Shown here piece after piece: positions 26,050 through 35,715 of a stretch of 64,000 nt of DNA. Source of the DNA: Brachybacterium subflavum (GTDB lineage Bacteria; Actinomycetota; Actinomycetes; Actinomycetales; Dermabacteraceae). The position numbers and the translations under genes are program-made. Position 1 is the first letter of the stretch. Each line of letters starts with the position of its first letter. Under the pieces are notes generated by a model. That model ran no database searches. It was not told the origin of the DNA and worked only from the letters and a program-made list of their open reading frames with translations. The DNA is taken from the NCBI RefSeq assembly GCF_009299795.1, contig NZ_VIGP01000005.1, positions 124,001 to 188,000 on the forward strand, in the 5' to 3' direction.

Positions 26050-27216
26050 ATGGACGAGACCGCACCTGCGACCGACCCGTCGGCCGGCCCGTCGGCCGGC
26101 CCCGCCCCCGCCACGACCGCCGCCCCCGGGGACTGGGACCCGCTTGCCTCCCAGCGCACCCCGGACGATCCGCCGCTGGACGTGCTGCTCTCGGGCACCG
26201 TCTTCTTCGACATCGTCTTCACGGGGCTCGAGCGGATGCCCGCTCCGGGCGAGGAGCTGTGGTCCGAGGGGCTCGGCTCGTGCCCCGGAGGGATCGCGAA
26301 CCTCGCGACGGCGACCGCGCGCCTGGGCCTGCGCACCGGGCTCGTCGCCGGCTTCGGGGACGACGCCTACGCGGACTGGATGTGGGAGACCCTCAGCCGC
26401 GACGAGGGCATCGATCTGCACGCCTCGCGCCGCTTCCCCAGCTTCCACTCGCCGCTCACCGTCTCCGTCGCCACCCCGCAGGACCGGGCGATGGTCACCC
26501 ACGGCCATCCCCTGCCCGAGCCGCTCTCGACGCTCATCGACAGGGCGCCCGCCGCCCGCGCGGCCGTCGTGGACCTCGCCGGGGAGACCGCCTGGTGGTC
26601 GCGCCTGGCGGAGGCGGGAACGATGATCTTCGCCGACATCGGCTTCGATGCGACCGGCCGCTGGGATCCGGCCGACCTCGCCCCGCTCACCCACTGCCAC
26701 GCCTTCACCCCCAACGCGGTCGAGGCCATGGGCTACACGCGCACCTCCACCCCGGGCGCCGCCGTGCGGGCGCTCGCCGAGAAGGTGCCGCTCGCGATCG
26801 TCACCGACGGCGCCGAGGGCGCCTACGCGATCGACTCCTCGACCGGCGAGGAGGAGTACTGCCCGGCCGTCCCGGTGCGCGCCCTGGACACCACCGGCGC
26901 GGGCGACGTGTTCGCCGCCGCGATCGTGCTGGGCACCCTCGCCGGCAGGCCCCTCGAGCAGCGCCTGAAGTTCGCCTCGCTGTGCTCGGCACTGGCCGTC
27001 CAGCAGTTCGGCGGCTCGCTCGCCGCGCCCGGCTGGGGCGACATCACCGACTGGTGGAGGGCGCTGACCAGCTCCTCCGACGGCGGCGACCTGCGCGCCA
27101 AGCACACCCGCGACGGCTACTGCTTCCTCGAGGAGGTGATCCCCGACCACGCCGTCCAGGGCAAGCGCCGCGCCCAGGGCACCTTCGCGCTGCGCTCGGA
27201 CGCCGGCGCGCACTGA
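26050..27216 (+). CDS. PfkB family carbohydrate kinase
   Basis: A 388-residue ribokinase-type kinase. The N-terminal family motif is GSCPGGIANLATATARLGL near residue 78. The ATP/anion-hole motif DTTGAGDVFAA near residue 278 has the catalytic Asp. The first 35 residues are a Pro/Ala-rich extension and the C-terminus is about 40 residues longer than usual. I chose the ATG at 26050 with GGAG eight bases before. A GTG at 26041 or an ATG at 26029 overlapping the permease stop are possible. Its place in the importer operon suggests it phosphorylates the imported sugar, perhaps making the substrate of the GH4 enzyme. Substrate unproven. Confidence 0.87.
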   Translation: MDETAPATDPSAGPSAGPAPATTAAPGDWDPLASQRTPDDPPLDVLLSGTVFFDIVFTGLERMPAPGEELWSEGLGSCPGGIANLATATARLGLRTGLVAGFGDDAYADWMWETLSRDEGIDLHASRRFPSFHSPLTVSVATPQDRAMVTHGHPLPEPLSTLIDRAPAARAAVVDLAGETAWWSRLAEAGTMIFADIGFDATGRWDPADLAPLTHCHAFTPNAVEAMGYTRTSTPGAAVRALAEKVPLAIVTDGAEGAYAIDSSTGEEEYCPAVPVRALDTTGAGDVFAAAIVLGTLAGRPLEQRLKFASLCSALAVQQFGGSLAAPGWGDITDWWRALTSSSDGGDLRAKHTRDGYCFLEEVIPDHAVQGKRRAQGTFALRSDAGAH

Positions 27217-27272
27217 GCGCCGCGGCCGGGCCGTCCGGGCGGGCCGCAGCCCGAGGATCCGTTCGAGGAGGA

Positions 27273-30032
27273 ATGATGATCCCGATCCCCCAGTCCACGA
27301 CCCGCCCCACCCGCCGCAGCGTCCTGCGCGGCGGCGCGGCCCTCACCCTCGCCGGCGGCGTCGGAGCGCTCGCCGGCGGAGCGCTCACGCCCGCCGAGCA
27401 GGCCGCGGCCGCCGGCACCATCGACCTGGACGTGCTGTACATCGGCGCGCACCCGGACGACGAGGCGTGGGCGCTCGCCGCCTTCGGCCAGTGGCACGAG
27501 TTCCACGACCAGGAAGCGGGCGTCATCACGGTGACCCGCGGCGAGGGCGGCGGCAACGCCGTCGGCCTCGAGGAGGGCCCCGAGCTGGGCGTGATCCGCG
27601 AGGCGGAGGAGCGCACCGCGGTGGGCATCGCCGGCATCCGCCACGTCTTCAACCTCGACGCCGTGGACTTCTACTACACGCTCTCCGCGCCGCTCACCCA
27701 GGAGGTGTGGGGTGAGAAGGCCGTGCTCGGCCGCATCATCCGCGTCGTGCGCGCGACGCGGCCCGACGTCATCGTGACGATGAACCCGTCGGCCGTCGAG
27801 GGCAATCATGGCAACCACCAGCAGGCGGCGCGCTTCGCGCTCGAGGCCTACCTGATGGCCGGCCGCGAGGACGTCTTCCCCGAGCACTTCGACGAGGGGC
27901 TGAAGCCCTTCTCCCCCGCCCGGATCCTGCGCTCGGGGTCCGACGGCACGGGCGGCACCGGCCCCGACGCGGTCGCCGAGGGATTCGAGCCCGCGGTCGC
28001 CTCCGACCTCGTCTTCGGCGCCTGGAACGGCACGGAGTCCGCGGAGCACGGCACGCGCTGGAGCGCTCTGCTCGATACGTCGATCCACTCCTACGCCACG
28101 CAGGGCTGGACGGTGAACCCGCCGTCGCCGACCGATCCCGCGAAGATCCCCGTCGCCTGGTTCACGCTCCTGGACTCCCGCACGCCGCTCGCCGATCCCA
28201 CCAGCGGCGACGATGCCGCGTTGCGCGGTGCGTCCCTGCCGTCGGCAAAGGGCGGGCTGCCCGAGGGCACGCGACTGGAGATCAGCGCCGACGCCTTCGA
28301 GGTGGTCCCCGGCGTCCCGTTCACCGTGGAGGTCACCGCGCGCGCCGCGCGCCGTGCCCTGCCGCGCGCGGAGGTGGCGCTGGAGACGCCGAAGGGCTGG
28401 AGCGTGGAGGGGAGGACCTCCCTCGGCACGATCTCGAAGGGCCGCAGCGCGACCGCCCGGCTCACCGTCATGCCCGCCTCCGACGCCGAGACCGGGACGG
28501 CCGTGCAGCTGACGGCGACTCTGCGCTGCCGGCGGGGCGAGGGCCGCAACGTGCTCCCTCTGCAGGTCTCCGGTCCTGTCCGCGCGGGCCTTGCTTCCCG
28601 CTCGGAGATCGCGCAGTTCCTGGAGTGGACCGAGAGCCTGGGCATGCAGCGCCTGGACGCGCTGGTCCCGACGCAGCACGCGCTGGGATCGGGGCTCGCG
28701 AAGACGCTCGACGTCGAGGCCCGCAACCTCACCGACGAGGCCCGCTCCGCAGATGTGGAGCTCACGCTTCCCGAGGGCCTCACGGCGGACCCCGCGACAC
28801 TCACTGTCGCCTCGATCCCGGCTCACGGGACGAAGACCGTGCAGGTCACCCTCGAGAACACGGACGCGTCCCTGCCGACGGCCAACCGCGCGCCGCACGG
28901 CGGGGTCTACCCGGTAACGGTGCGCGCCGTGAGCGACGGCGCCGCGCACGTGGAGAAGCAGGGGCTCGTGCTCGTGCCCCGACTGGTCGCGAAGCCCTCG
29001 GACGGGGTCGAGGTCGACGGGCGCCGGGAGGACGGCGAGTACCCGGGCGGTCCGATCGACGTGGGCACCCTGTGGGAGGGCGCCGAGGTCACCGCGGAGG
29101 ACGCCTCGGGCTCCGCCTGGGTCACCTTCGACGACGAAGCGCTGCACGTCTTCGTGCACGTCGTCGACGACACCGAGGGCACGGTGCTCGGGGCCGACGA
29201 CAACAAGCAGCGCTTCCGCACCGACTCCGTCGAGATCATGATCGACCCGCGCGGCACCTCCGAGGCGACCGCCTCGACCTTCATCCTGGGGATCCTCCCG
29301 GACACCCTCGACGCCGACGCGGCCTCGGCCGGGGTCGCCGCGGGCCGGGACCACGACCAGCACCAGGGCCCCCTCGAGAGGACGGCGCCGGGGGTGCGCG
29401 TCGCCTCCCGCATCAGCGACCCGTACGAGGGCTACGACCTCGAGGCGACCATCCCCTTCGACGCCCTGCCCAACGGGATCGATCCGGAGCACATCGGGCT
29501 GAACGTGGTCGTGTACGAGTCCGACACCCAGGACCGCACCGGGCAGTCCCGCATCGGCTGGTCGACCTTCCCCGGCGTGCAGGCGGACCCGTTCCGCTGG
29601 GGCGTGCTGCAGCTGCCGCAGGCCGACGCCGGGGACGACGCACCGCAGGATCCCGTCATCCCGAACACGGCCGCCCGCTCGGTCGAGTCCGCCCAGTCGA
29701 TCGTCCAGTCGGCGGGAGACGGCGTGGGCCTCGGCGGCAGGCCCGCCCTGGGACGCTCCGTGCTGAGCATCCACGACGTCCGCCGCTCCGGCGACCGGGT
29801 GCGCGGCCGCGTCCGCTCGCGCCGCGGCGGCACCCTGCGCGTCCTCGCCTGGGACGGCGAGCGCACGCTGGGCCGTGCCGAGGAGGTGAGGATCCGCGCC
29901 GGCGGGACCGCGCGGGTCTCCGTCCCGATCGAGGAGGCGAAGGGCGGATCCTCCTCGAAGCACCGGATCATCCTCGCCGCCTCCCTCGAGGACGCCGACG
30001 GAGCGACGGCCGCCGCGACCGCGAAGGCGTGA
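27273..30032 (+). CDS. Secreted PIG-L deacetylase with NEW3-like and CBM9-like modules
   Basis: A 919-residue multidomain enzyme. A Tat-like signal (TRRSVLRGGAALTLAGG) is followed by a PIG-L/LmbE deacetylase domain at about 52-320 with the zinc motifs AHPDDE (59-64) and NHGNHQ (178-183). Two beta-sandwich regions at about 335-430 and 480-570 resemble NPCBM-associated NEW3 domains. Residues about 575-760 look like a CBM9/DOMON carbohydrate-binding module (ITFDDEALHVFVHV-type strands, DSVEIMIDPRG). PIG-L enzymes remove N-acetyl groups from GlcNAc-containing compounds. Two ATGs are adjacent; the second, at 27276, is better spaced from GAGGAGGA. It is last in the importer operon, 56 bp after the kinase. 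Confidence 0.85.
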   Translation: MMIPIPQSTTRPTRRSVLRGGAALTLAGGVGALAGGALTPAEQAAAAGTIDLDVLYIGAHPDDEAWALAAFGQWHEFHDQEAGVITVTRGEGGGNAVGLEEGPELGVIREAEERTAVGIAGIRHVFNLDAVDFYYTLSAPLTQEVWGEKAVLGRIIRVVRATRPDVIVTMNPSAVEGNHGNHQQAARFALEAYLMAGREDVFPEHFDEGLKPFSPARILRSGSDGTGGTGPDAVAEGFEPAVASDLVFGAWNGTESAEHGTRWSALLDTSIHSYATQGWTVNPPSPTDPAKIPVAWFTLLDSRTPLADPTSGDDAALRGASLPSAKGGLPEGTRLEISADAFEVVPGVPFTVEVTARAARRALPRAEVALETPKGWSVEGRTSLGTISKGRSATARLTVMPASDAETGTAVQLTATLRCRRGEGRNVLPLQVSGPVRAGLASRSEIAQFLEWTESLGMQRLDALVPTQHALGSGLAKTLDVEARNLTDEARSADVELTLPEGLTADPATLTVASIPAHGTKTVQVTLENTDASLPTANRAPHGGVYPVTVRAVSDGAAHVEKQGLVLVPRLVAKPSDGVEVDGRREDGEYPGGPIDVGTLWEGAEVTAEDASGSAWVTFDDEALHVFVHVVDDTEGTVLGADDNKQRFRTDSVEIMIDPRGTSEATASTFILGILPDTLDADAASAGVAAGRDHDQHQGPLERTAPGVRVASRISDPYEGYDLEATIPFDALPNGIDPEHIGLNVVVYESDTQDRTGQSRIGWSTFPGVQADPFRWGVLQLPQADAGDDAPQDPVIPNTAARSVESAQSIVQSAGDGVGLGGRPALGRSVLSIHDVRRSGDRVRGRVRSRRGGTLRVLAWDGERTLGRAEEVRIRAGGTARVSVPIEEAKGGSSSKHRIILAASLEDADGATAAATAKA

Positions 30033-30089
30033 GCGCGGTCGACATCGCACCCGCATCGCGCACCCCGTGACGCCGCTCACCGCACGGGG

Positions 30090-30095
30090 TAGCGT
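30090..30095 (+). promoter_or_regulatory. -10 hexamer of a leaderless promoter for dhaK
   Basis: TAGCGT ends six bases before the ATG at 30102 and there is no ribosome site. This suggests dhaK starts its own leaderless transcript and is not simply read through from the deacetylase gene 69 bp upstream. Confidence 0.55.
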
Positions 30096-30101
30096 CGAGC
30101 C

Positions 30102-31100
<999 letters not shown>

Positions 31101-31144
31101 GCCCGTCGGGCGCCCCTCATCAGCCACCACGAAAGGAGCTGGCG

Positions 31145-31858
31145 ATGACCAGCGAGAACACCCCCGTCTCGGAGCTCGGCCTGCCCGAGCTGACCACCTG
31201 GCTGCGCCGCTGCACGGAGCTGGTCGACGAGAACGCCGCGCACCTCACCGACCTGGACGCGGCGATCGGCGACGCCGACCACGGCGCGAACATGCAGCGC
31301 GGATTCGACGCCGTCGCCGGGATCCTCGACGGCGAGTACGAGGACGTCCCGGCGCTCATGAAGAAGGCCGGGATGACGCTGGTCTCGAGCGTCGGCGGTG
31401 CCTCCGGCCCGCTCTACGGCACGTTCTTCCTGCGCTTCGCGACGAGCGCGAAGGGGCTCGAGGCGCTCGACCTGCACGCCCTGTTCTCCGCGCTGCAGGC
31501 CGGCGTGCACGGCATCGAGGAGCGCGGCAAGTCGATGATCGGCCAGAAGACCATGCTCGACGCCTGGGTCCCGGCCCTGGACGCCTACCAGCGCGCGGGC
31601 GAGACCCTGCAGGGCGCGGTCCTCGCCGGGGCCGCCGGTGCGCAGGAGGGCCGCGATGCCACCGCTCCTATGGAGGCCACCAAGGGACGCGCCTCCTACC
31701 TGGGCGAACGCTCGGTCGGGCACATCGATCCCGGTGCCGCCTCGACCGCGCTGCTCTGGGAGGCTCTCGCGGACGTGGTCCGCCCCGGCGGTCCGACGCC
31801 CGACGGGGAGGCCGGTGCCGACGGGCGCGCGAGCGCCGACGGTGAGGCGGCATCATGA
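31145..31858 (+). CDS. dhaL: Dihydroxyacetone kinase, DhaL subunit (ADP-binding)
   Basis: A 237-residue subunit that carries a tightly bound ADP and passes phosphate from DhaM to the substrate on DhaK. The metal/ADP motif DAAIGDADHG at residues 38-47 and SVGGASGPLYGTFFLR near 85 are intact. An Ala/Asp/Gly-rich tail of about 25 residues follows the usual end. The AAAGGAG site precedes the ATG, and the stop overlaps the dhaM start by four bases. Confidence 0.95.
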   Translation: MTSENTPVSELGLPELTTWLRRCTELVDENAAHLTDLDAAIGDADHGANMQRGFDAVAGILDGEYEDVPALMKKAGMTLVSSVGGASGPLYGTFFLRFATSAKGLEALDLHALFSALQAGVHGIEERGKSMIGQKTMLDAWVPALDAYQRAGETLQGAVLAGAAGAQEGRDATAPMEATKGRASYLGERSVGHIDPGAASTALLWEALADVVRPGGPTPDGEAGADGRASADGEAAS

Positions 31859-32277
31859 CCGGGATCGTCGTCGTCTCGCACTCGCGTCCGCTCGCCGAGG
31901 CCGCCGTCGACCTCGCCCGCCAGATGGTCCGCGAGGGCGGGCCGCAGATCGCGATCGCCGCCGGCGTGCAGGATCCCGAGACCGATCAGCTGGGGCTCGG
32001 CACCGACGCGGCGGCGATCAGCGCGGCGATCGAGGAGGCCGACGACGACCAGGGGGTCGTCGTCCTCATGGACCTGGGCTCGGCGATCCTCTCGGCGCGC
32101 ACCGCGCTCGAGTTCACCGAGCCCGACATCGCCGAGCGCACCCGCCTGAGCTGGGCTCCGCTCGTGGAGGGCCTGGTGGGCGCGGTCGTCACCGCCGCGA
32201 GCGGCGCCGATCCCGCCGAGGTCGCCGCGCAGGCCGAGGTCGCCTCCGAGGCCAAGCGCCAGCAGCTCGCGGACTGA
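31855..32277 (+). CDS. dhaM: Dihydroxyacetone kinase phosphotransfer subunit DhaM
   Basis: A 140-residue single-domain EIIA-Man-like protein with the phosphorylatable His9 in GIVVVSHSRPLAE and MDLGSAILSARTAL downstream. It receives phosphate from HPr and rephosphorylates the ADP on DhaL. It lacks the HPr and EI-like domains that extend E. coli DhaM, so the organism must supply EI and HPr from elsewhere. The coding region ends just before the long palindrome at 32343. Confidence 0.93.
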   Translation: MTGIVVVSHSRPLAEAAVDLARQMVREGGPQIAIAAGVQDPETDQLGLGTDAAAISAAIEEADDDQGVVVLMDLGSAILSARTALEFTEPDIAERTRLSWAPLVEGLVGAVVTAASGADPAEVAAQAEVASEAKRQQLAD

Positions 32278-32342
32278 CGGGGCGGAGCGCGCCCAGCCCA
32301 GCCAGCGCCTCGCCAGGCATCGCGCGACACCGGCCCGCCCGC

Positions 32343-32400
32343 TCGAGTGGTGCGAAACGACCGCCAAGATCGATCTTGGCGGTCGTTTCGCACCACTCGA
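32343..32400. terminator. Perfect 58-bp loopless palindrome between convergent genes
   Basis: Positions 32343-32371 and 32372-32400 are exact reverse complements, 29 bp each with no spacer. The centre is AAGATCGATCTT. It lies between the 3' ends of dhaM (+) and the choline dehydrogenase gene (-), so a bidirectional terminator is the simplest reading. There is no T run, and terminators rarely lack a loop. A repeated genome element or protein-binding site is also possible. Confidence 0.75.
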
Positions 32401-32436
32401 CGGGACGCCACGGCTCAGCGGGGCCCCGCCGGAGCG

Positions 32437-33999
32437 TCACTCCCCCGCGGTGATCATCTCCGCGCACTTCTCGCCCATCATCATCACGGTGATGTTGGGG
32501 TTGACGGTGACGATCTCGGGCATGGCCGAGGCGTCGACGACGCGCAGGCCGATGACGCCCTTGACGCGCAGCTGCGGGTCCAGCGGCGAGTCGGCGTCGT
32601 CGAGCGGCCCCATCCGGCACGTGCCCACCGGGTGGTAGACGGTGTTGTGGGTGGCGCTGATGTACGCGGCGAGCTCCTCGTCGGTCTGCGCCTCGACGCC
32701 CGGGGAGAGCTCGCGACCGGCCCACTCGGCCATGGCCGGCTGGGAGACGATCTCGCGGGCCTTGCGGATCCCGGCGATCATCACGCGCATGTCGTGACCC
32801 TCGGGGTCGGTGAAGTAGCGCGGATCCACCTTGGGCTTGTCGCGGAAGTCCCTCGAGCGCAGACGCACGGTGCCGCGGGAGCGGGCGTGGGTGACGTTCG
32901 GGGTGAGGCAGAAGACCTCGTCCGCGGTCGGGTAGCCGGCGCGGTAGGTGTGCATGTCGAAGGGCACCGACCCGAAGTGCATCATCAGGTCGGGACGGTC
33001 CAGGCCGTCCTCGGTGGGGGTGAACACGCCGATCTCCCACCACTGGGTGGACTCGCGCACCATCGGCTGCTTCGCCTCCCACTGGACCAGGCCCTCGGGG
33101 TGGTCCTGCAGGTGGGAGCCCACTCCCGGGGAGTCGACGCGCACGTCGATACCGTGCTCCTCGAGGTGCTCGCGCGGACCGATGCCCGAGAGCATGAGCA
33201 GCTGCGGGGTGTTGATCGCCCCGGCGGAGACGATCACCTCGCGCCGCGCCTCGATGAGCGAGGCCCGCCCGAAGGCGTTGTCGACGACCTGCACGCCGGT
33301 GCAGCGCTGGTCGTCGTCGAACTCGAGCTCGCGCACCCAGGAGCCGGTGAGGATCGTGAGGTTCTCGCGCTCGAGGATCGGGTGCAGGTAGGAGACCGAG
33401 GAGGACGAGCGCGTGCCGTCGGCCCGGCGGTTGACCTGGAAGAAGTTCGCGCCGTTGACGACGGTCTGCCCGGCGTTGAAGCGCGTGCGCGGGATGCCCG
33501 CCTGCTCGCAGGCCTCGAGGAGGGCGACGCCGGAGGGATCCTTCGGCGGCACGTTCATGAGGTGCACGGGGCCGTCGTGCCCGTGGTGGGCGTCGTCGTC
33601 CTCGTTGGTCTCGAGCTTCGTGTACAGCGGGTAGGTGCGGTCGGACTCCCAGCCCTTGGCGCCGTGGACGTCGGCCCACTCGTCGAGGTCCTCGCGCGGC
33701 GCCCAGAAGGCGATGCAGGAGTTGTGGGAGGAGCAGCCGCCCAGGACCTTCGCGCGGGCGTGGCGCATGAAGGAGTTGCCGTTCTCCTGCGGTTCGATCG
33801 GGTAGTCCCAGTCGAAGCCGGACTCGAGCAGCTCCATCCAGCGGTCCAGCTGCAGGACGACGTCCTGGTCCTCGTCGGAGGGGCCTGCCTCGAGGAGGCC
33901 GACGCTCACCTCGGGGTCCTCGCTCAGGCGGGCGGCGACGGCGGCGCCGGCGGAGCCGCCGCCCACCACCACGAAGTCGAAGGTGCGGGTGGTCTGCAT
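32437..33999 (-). CDS. betA: Choline dehydrogenase (GMC oxidoreductase)
   Basis: A 520-residue FAD enzyme of the glucose-methanol-choline family. FVVVGGGSAGAAVAARL at residues 9-25 is the FAD-binding motif, and LGGCSSHNSCIAFWAP and GAINTPQLLMLSGIGP are the GMC signatures. HPVGTCRMG near residue 462 carries the catalytic histidine, followed by the NPNITVMMMGEKCAE end motif. Choline dehydrogenases oxidise choline to betaine aldehyde. The substrate call rests on context: betaine aldehyde dehydrogenase and a BCCT transporter lie directly upstream on the same strand. The ATG at 33999 has an AAGGAG site. No signal peptide or membrane anchor is seen. Confidence 0.87.
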   Translation of the reverse strand: MQTTRTFDFVVVGGGSAGAAVAARLSEDPEVSVGLLEAGPSDEDQDVVLQLDRWMELLESGFDWDYPIEPQENGNSFMRHARAKVLGGCSSHNSCIAFWAPREDLDEWADVHGAKGWESDRTYPLYTKLETNEDDDAHHGHDGPVHLMNVPPKDPSGVALLEACEQAGIPRTRFNAGQTVVNGANFFQVNRRADGTRSSSSVSYLHPILERENLTILTGSWVRELEFDDDQRCTGVQVVDNAFGRASLIEARREVIVSAGAINTPQLLMLSGIGPREHLEEHGIDVRVDSPGVGSHLQDHPEGLVQWEAKQPMVRESTQWWEIGVFTPTEDGLDRPDLMMHFGSVPFDMHTYRAGYPTADEVFCLTPNVTHARSRGTVRLRSRDFRDKPKVDPRYFTDPEGHDMRVMIAGIRKAREIVSQPAMAEWAGRELSPGVEAQTDEELAAYISATHNTVYHPVGTCRMGPLDDADSPLDPQLRVKGVIGLRVVDASAMPEIVTVNPNITVMMMGEKCAEMITAGE

Positions 34000-34135
34000 G
34001 TGTGGGGTTCTCCTTCGTTCGGTGTCAGGGGTGCGGGAGCCGTGGGGCAGACGGGGGAGTCCTGTGGACCGGCTCGGTCGGCGGGGCCGACGGACGGGCC
34101 CGGGCGAGCCGGCCCGGCCCGTCGGCCCCGCACGC

Positions 34136-35611
34136 TCAGTGCTGGGGGAACCAGCCGGTGACCGCGGGGCGCAGGTTCTGGTAGATGTGCTTGGCCTCCT
34201 GGTACTCCGCGAGGCCCGTCGGCCCGAGCTCGCGGCCGGAGCCGGACTGCTTGTACCCGCCCCACTCGGCCTGCGGCAGGTAGGGGTGGAAGTCGTTGAT
34301 CCAGATGGTGCCGTGGCGCAGGGCGCGGGCGACGCGCTGGGCGCGGCCGGCGTCCTGGGTCCAGACGGCGCCGGCGAGGCCGTAGAAGGTGTCGTTGGCG
34401 ATGGCGATCGCCTCGTCCTCGCTGGTGAAGGTCTCGACGGTGACCGTGGGCCCGAAGGCCTCGTCGCGCACGACGGACATGCCGCGGCGCACCTGGTCGA
34501 TCACGGTGGGCTGGTAGTAGTAGCCGTCGTCCAGGCCCTCGCCGGTGGCGAAGGCGCCGCCGGTGCGCACGCGCGCGCCCTCGGCCTCGCCGGCTCGCAC
34601 GTAGGCGTCGACCTTCTCGCGGTGGGCCTTGGAGATCAGCGGGCCGGACTCGGCCTGCTCGTCGAAGGGGTCGCCCAGGCGGATCTGCTCGGCGCGGCGC
34701 ACCAGCTCGTCGACGAACCTCTCGGCGATGGACTCCTCGACGATCAGCCGGGCGCCCGCGGAGCACACCTGCCCGGAGTGGACGAAGGCGCCGTTCATGG
34801 CGTTGTCCAGGGCCGCGTCGAAGTCGGCGTCGGCGAAGACGACGTTGGGGTTCTTGCCGCCCAGCTCGAGGGCGACCTTCTTGACGGTGCGCGCGGCGTT
34901 CTCGGCGATCAGGCGGCCGGTGACGAGGCCGCCGGTGAAGGACACCATGTCGACGTCGGGGTGGGTGGACAGCGGGCCGCCGACGCTCGCGCCGGCCCCG
35001 AGAACGAGGTTGCCGACGCCCTTCGGGAGGCCCAGGTCCTCGAGCACCTGCAGCATGAGGATTGCGGTGTGCGGGGTGAGCTCGGCGGGCTTGAGCACGA
35101 AGGAGTTCCCGGCGGCGAGCGCGGGCGCGATCTTCCAGGCGGCCTGCAGCAGCGGGTAGTTCCACGGGGTGATCAGCGTGCACACGCCCACGGGCTCGTG
35201 CTCGATGCGGCTGGCGACGTCCGGGTCGCCGGCGTCGACCACGCGGCCGGCGTCCTGGGCGGCGATCCGCCCGAAGTAGTCGAAACAGGCGGCGATGTCG
35301 TCCATGTCCAGGCGCGACTCGACCAGGCGCTTGCCGGTGTCCAGGGACTCGGCGCGGGAGAACTCCTCCTTGCGCTCGCGCAGCTGCTCGGCGGCGCGCA
35401 GCAGCAGGGCGCCGCGGTCGGCGGCCGGGACGGAGGTCCACACGCCGGAGTCGAAGGAGCGGCGGGCGGCCTCGATCGCGGCGATCGTGTCCGTCTCGGT
35501 GCCCTCGTCGACGACGGCGACGAGCTCGCCGTCCGCGGGGCAGCGGATCTCGCGCGTGCCGCCCTCGGCGGCGGCGCGCCAGGTCCCGTCGATGAACAGG
35601 GTGCTGGGCAT
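34136..35611 (-). CDS. betB: Betaine aldehyde dehydrogenase
   Basis: A 491-residue NAD-dependent aldehyde dehydrogenase. LITPWNYPLLQAAWK near residue 147, VALELGGKNPNVVFAD (Glu249) and FVHSGQVCSAGARL (catalytic Cys283) are intact. The family length and the WKIAPALAAGNSFVLKPAE segment fit BetB/GbsA enzymes. It converts betaine aldehyde to glycine betaine, the compatible solute. It sits between the BCCT transporter gene (upstream) and the GMC dehydrogenase gene (downstream), with about 105 and 136 bp gaps. The AAGGGAGAG site precedes the ATG. Confidence 0.87.
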   Translation of the reverse strand: MPSTLFIDGTWRAAAEGGTREIRCPADGELVAVVDEGTETDTIAAIEAARRSFDSGVWTSVPAADRGALLLRAAEQLRERKEEFSRAESLDTGKRLVESRLDMDDIAACFDYFGRIAAQDAGRVVDAGDPDVASRIEHEPVGVCTLITPWNYPLLQAAWKIAPALAAGNSFVLKPAELTPHTAILMLQVLEDLGLPKGVGNLVLGAGASVGGPLSTHPDVDMVSFTGGLVTGRLIAENAARTVKKVALELGGKNPNVVFADADFDAALDNAMNGAFVHSGQVCSAGARLIVEESIAERFVDELVRRAEQIRLGDPFDEQAESGPLISKAHREKVDAYVRAGEAEGARVRTGGAFATGEGLDDGYYYQPTVIDQVRRGMSVVRDEAFGPTVTVETFTSEDEAIAIANDTFYGLAGAVWTQDAGRAQRVARALRHGTIWINDFHPYLPQAEWGGYKQSGSGRELGPTGLAEYQEAKHIYQNLRPAVTGWFPQH

Positions 35612-35715
35612 GGTCTCTCCCTTCGTGGTGGGGCGCGGGCCCCGGGATGGATGGTCGGTGATGTCTGCTGCGGCCGGGACTGCAGCGACGGCCGGTGGGC
35701 TCGGGCCGATGAGGA

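Noticed and set aside
26259..30032. A 1257-codon fusion of kinase-region and deacetylase
   Set aside because: The first part is the kinase gene in the wrong frame. The Tat signal and ribosome site put the deacetylase start at 27273 or 27276.
32343..32400. Inverted repeat of an insertion sequence
   Set aside because: No transposase, no second end and no target duplication are seen. The two arms are fused without any cargo.
34000..34135. Small gene between betA and betB
   Set aside because: The gap is low-complexity CGTCGGCC-like sequence. Open frames here have no ribosome site and no recognisable product.
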